Assembly: GCA_001660395.1 (NCBI GenBank)
Contig: LXWE01000001.1
Span: 124,001-188,000 of the forward strand
Reading direction: 5' to 3'
Source: Alteromonadaceae bacterium XY-R5
Lineage (GTDB): Bacteria; Pseudomonadota; Gammaproteobacteria; Enterobacterales; Alteromonadaceae
Length of the DNA: 64,000 nucleotides
The stretch's first letter is position 1, and each line of letters starts with the position of its first letter. The notes below the pieces were generated by a model. That model had not been told where the DNA came from and did not search any database. It saw only the letters and a program-made list of their open reading frames with translations. A program made the translations under genes and the position numbers. This document shows, one piece after another, positions 62,587 through 64,000 of the stretch.

Positions 62587-63231
62587 ATGATGAATATAGC
62601 CATTATCGGTGCCAGCGGTTTTATCGGTTCGGCTCTGCGTGAAGAAGCCTTAGCCCGCGGCTTTGCGGTCACCGCATTGGTGTCACGTCCAGAGCGTTTA
62701 GACGATCAGGCGGGCCTGAGCAAAGTAAAAGTCGATGTGCAGGATACCCCTGCATTAACAGCGCAACTGGCCGGGTTTGATGCGGTGATCAGTGCCTTTT
62801 CCGGCCACGCGCAAGCTGATGTCGCAGGGTATTATCAGCAAGGTTTCGACAGCATAATGGCGGCCGCTAAAGCTGCAGAAGTAAAGCGTCTGTTAGTCGT
62901 AGGTGGTGCCGGCTCGCTGGAAATCGCGCCGGGTGCACTGTTGATTGATACACCGGAATTTCCGGCCGAGTATAAAGCCTCTGCTGAAGGTGCCCGTTAC
63001 GCCCTTAACGCCTTAAGAGCGCATCAGGATGTCAACTGGACCATGCTCTCACCTGCCGCCATGATTGGTCCGGGTGAACGCACAGGCTCGTATCAGTTAG
63101 GTAAAGATCAGCTGCTGACAAATGCCACAGGCGAAAGCTTTATTTCTGTGCAGGATTACGCCAAAGCCATGCTGGATGAGGTGCAAACACCCGCCCACAT
63201 TAATCAGCGTTTCACTCTGGCGTACGCCTAA
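62587..63231 (+). CDS. NAD(P)-binding oxidoreductase, NmrA/SDR-like
   Basis: The protein has 214 residues. The opening NIAIIGASGFIGSALREEA is an atypical-SDR nucleotide motif (GASGFIG); GGAGSLEIAPG and TMLSPAAMIGPGERTG are typical of the YwnB/NmrA-like group. Substrate unknown. GAGGAAAAA precedes the ATG pair at 62587. It is the likely target of the divergent LysR regulator. Confidence 0.88.
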   Translation: MMNIAIIGASGFIGSALREEALARGFAVTALVSRPERLDDQAGLSKVKVDVQDTPALTAQLAGFDAVISAFSGHAQADVAGYYQQGFDSIMAAAKAAEVKRLLVVGGAGSLEIAPGALLIDTPEFPAEYKASAEGARYALNALRAHQDVNWTMLSPAAMIGPGERTGSYQLGKDQLLTNATGESFISVQDYAKAMLDEVQTPAHINQRFTLAYA

Positions 63232-63269
63232 GCTTCCGCCATGGATTACCTAAGCGCCATATAGGCTGC

Positions 63270-64000
63270 TTAGGCAATCAGCTGCAACTGAGCCAGTTCA
63301 CGGTACAGGGCATTTTCCGTCAGTAATTGCTGATGGGTACCCACCGCCTGAATCTGGCCTTTGTCCATCACCACAATGCGATCCGCATTGGTCACGGTCG
63401 CCAGGCGGTGGGCGATGATCAGGGTGGTTTTACCTTGCATCAGCTCATCCAGCGCCTGTTTTACCTTGATCTCATTAGCCGCATCTAGCGCACTGGTGGC
63501 TTCATCCAAAAGCAAAATAGGTCGATTCGCCAAAATCGCCCGGGCAATGGCAATACGCTGTTTCTGCCCACCGGATAAGCGCACGCCGCGCTCACCTAAC
63601 TGGGTGTGATACCCTTCAGGCAATTCCGCGATAAATTCATCGGCCCGGGCCGCTTTGGCCGCTGCTTCAATCTCGGCCTGTGAGGCATCCGGCCGCCCAT
63701 AAGCAATGTTTTCCCGCACCGAGTCGGCAAAGATCACCGATTCCTGCGACACCATAGCAAACTGCTGACGTAACTCACGCAAACCCACAGAGGTTATCGG
63801 CACGCCATCCAGAGTGATTTGGCCGCGCTGCATATCGTAAAAACGCAGCAGACACTGAAACAAGGTCGATTTACCTGCCCCACTCGGGCCAACCAAGGCT
63901 ACCCGCTCGCCGGGCTGAATATGCAGGTTAAGATCTTTGAGTACCCATTCCTGCTCCAGATCCTGACTCTCTGCGTAAGAAAAGCCTGCATTGGCCAGCA
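63270..64000 (-). CDS. ABC transporter, ATP-binding part (MsbA-like), truncated by the window
   Basis: This is the C-terminal nucleotide-binding domain of an exporter; the reading frame continues past the right edge. Seen: Walker [11 protein letters not shown]-loop MVSQESVIF, signature [14 protein letters not shown], Walker [13 protein letters not shown] and the H-loop IIAHRLATV. The sequence before Walker A ([18 protein letters not shown]) is also in frame. It resembles MsbA-type half transporters; the substrate is unknown because the membrane domain is outside the window. Confidence 0.92.
   Translation of the reverse strand, partial: LANAGFSYAESQDLEQEWVLKDLNLHIQPGERVALVGPSGAGKSTLFQCLLRFYDMQRGQITLDGVPITSVGLRELRQQFAMVSQESVIFADSVRENIAYGRPDASQAEIEAAAKAARADEFIAELPEGYHTQLGERGVRLSGGQKQRIAIARAILANRPILLLDEATSALDAANEIKVKQALDELMQGKTTLIIAHRLATVTNADRIVVMDKGQIQAVGTHQQLLTENALYRELAQLQLIA

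Overview
The window looks like chromosomal DNA of a marine gammaproteobacterium, probably order Alteromonadales. The evidence is the choline-to-betaine locus with a TorF-type porin, AhpC/AhpF, a Cti fatty-acid isomerase, a GlyGly-CTERM-type tail, GH43/GH127 arabinan enzymes and, above all, a large VCR-like integron array. Genus cannot be fixed from sequence alone. Both window edges cut genes: S-formylglutathione hydrolase at the left and an MsbA-like ABC transporter at the right.

Left flank (1-25.3 kb): esterase D end, a small lipoprotein, a GGDEF/EAL protein, then a leftward betB-betA-BCCT transporter-porin group for glycine betaine synthesis. It continues with a secreted CocE-type hydrolase, a 1743-residue surface protein (lectin-like domain, Calx-beta, cadherin-like repeats, internal GlyGly-CTERM-like tail, OmpA part), ahpC-ahpF, cti, an SDR enzyme, small membrane proteins and a TPR/PDZ protein.

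Middle (about 25.4-48.3 kb): a sedentary chromosomal integron. The integrase gene lies at the right end, facing right, with an exact LexA box in its promoter region. To its left I delimit 41 cassettes (C1 next to attI to C41 at the far end) separated by attC sites of several sequence families. Every cassette gene reads leftward, away from attI. Thirty-one cassettes hold genes. Ten hold no gene but a conserved 277-279 bp body. Cassette genes are visibly more AT-rich than the flanks and mostly encode small membrane, exported or unknown proteins. A few look defence-like (FRG, HEPN-like, SLOG/TIR-like). Cassette C33 carries three translationally coupled genes: a candidate ATP-grasp-modified peptide precursor, an MvdD-like ATP-grasp ligase and a membrane protein. 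I regard this as the best candidate for an undescribed system.

Right flank (48.3-64 kb): integron integrase, then an arabinan-utilisation locus (two GH43 lipoproteins, divergent GPH-family sugar symporter and GH127 beta-L-arabinofuranosidase). After it come an acidic lipoprotein, a cold-shock protein, a P-type proton ATPase, and a LysR regulator divergent from an NAD(P)-binding oxidoreductase.

attC families named below: family 1, 62-63 bp, core GCGGCAAAAACCGC; family 2, about 94 bp, arms CGTAGGCT/AGCCTACG; family 3, 64 bp, core GCGCAGCGAGAAATAG; family 4, 98-99 bp, ATAAGCGGCG start; family 5, 83-86 bp, GCTAAACGGCGAGCG start; family 6, 105-122 bp, GCTTAGGGGC start; family 7, 108-109 bp, CTAAAATCCGAGCGAAGC core. 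attC coordinates run from TAAC (R', right end of the neighbouring cassette) to GTTA (R'') as read on the + strand.
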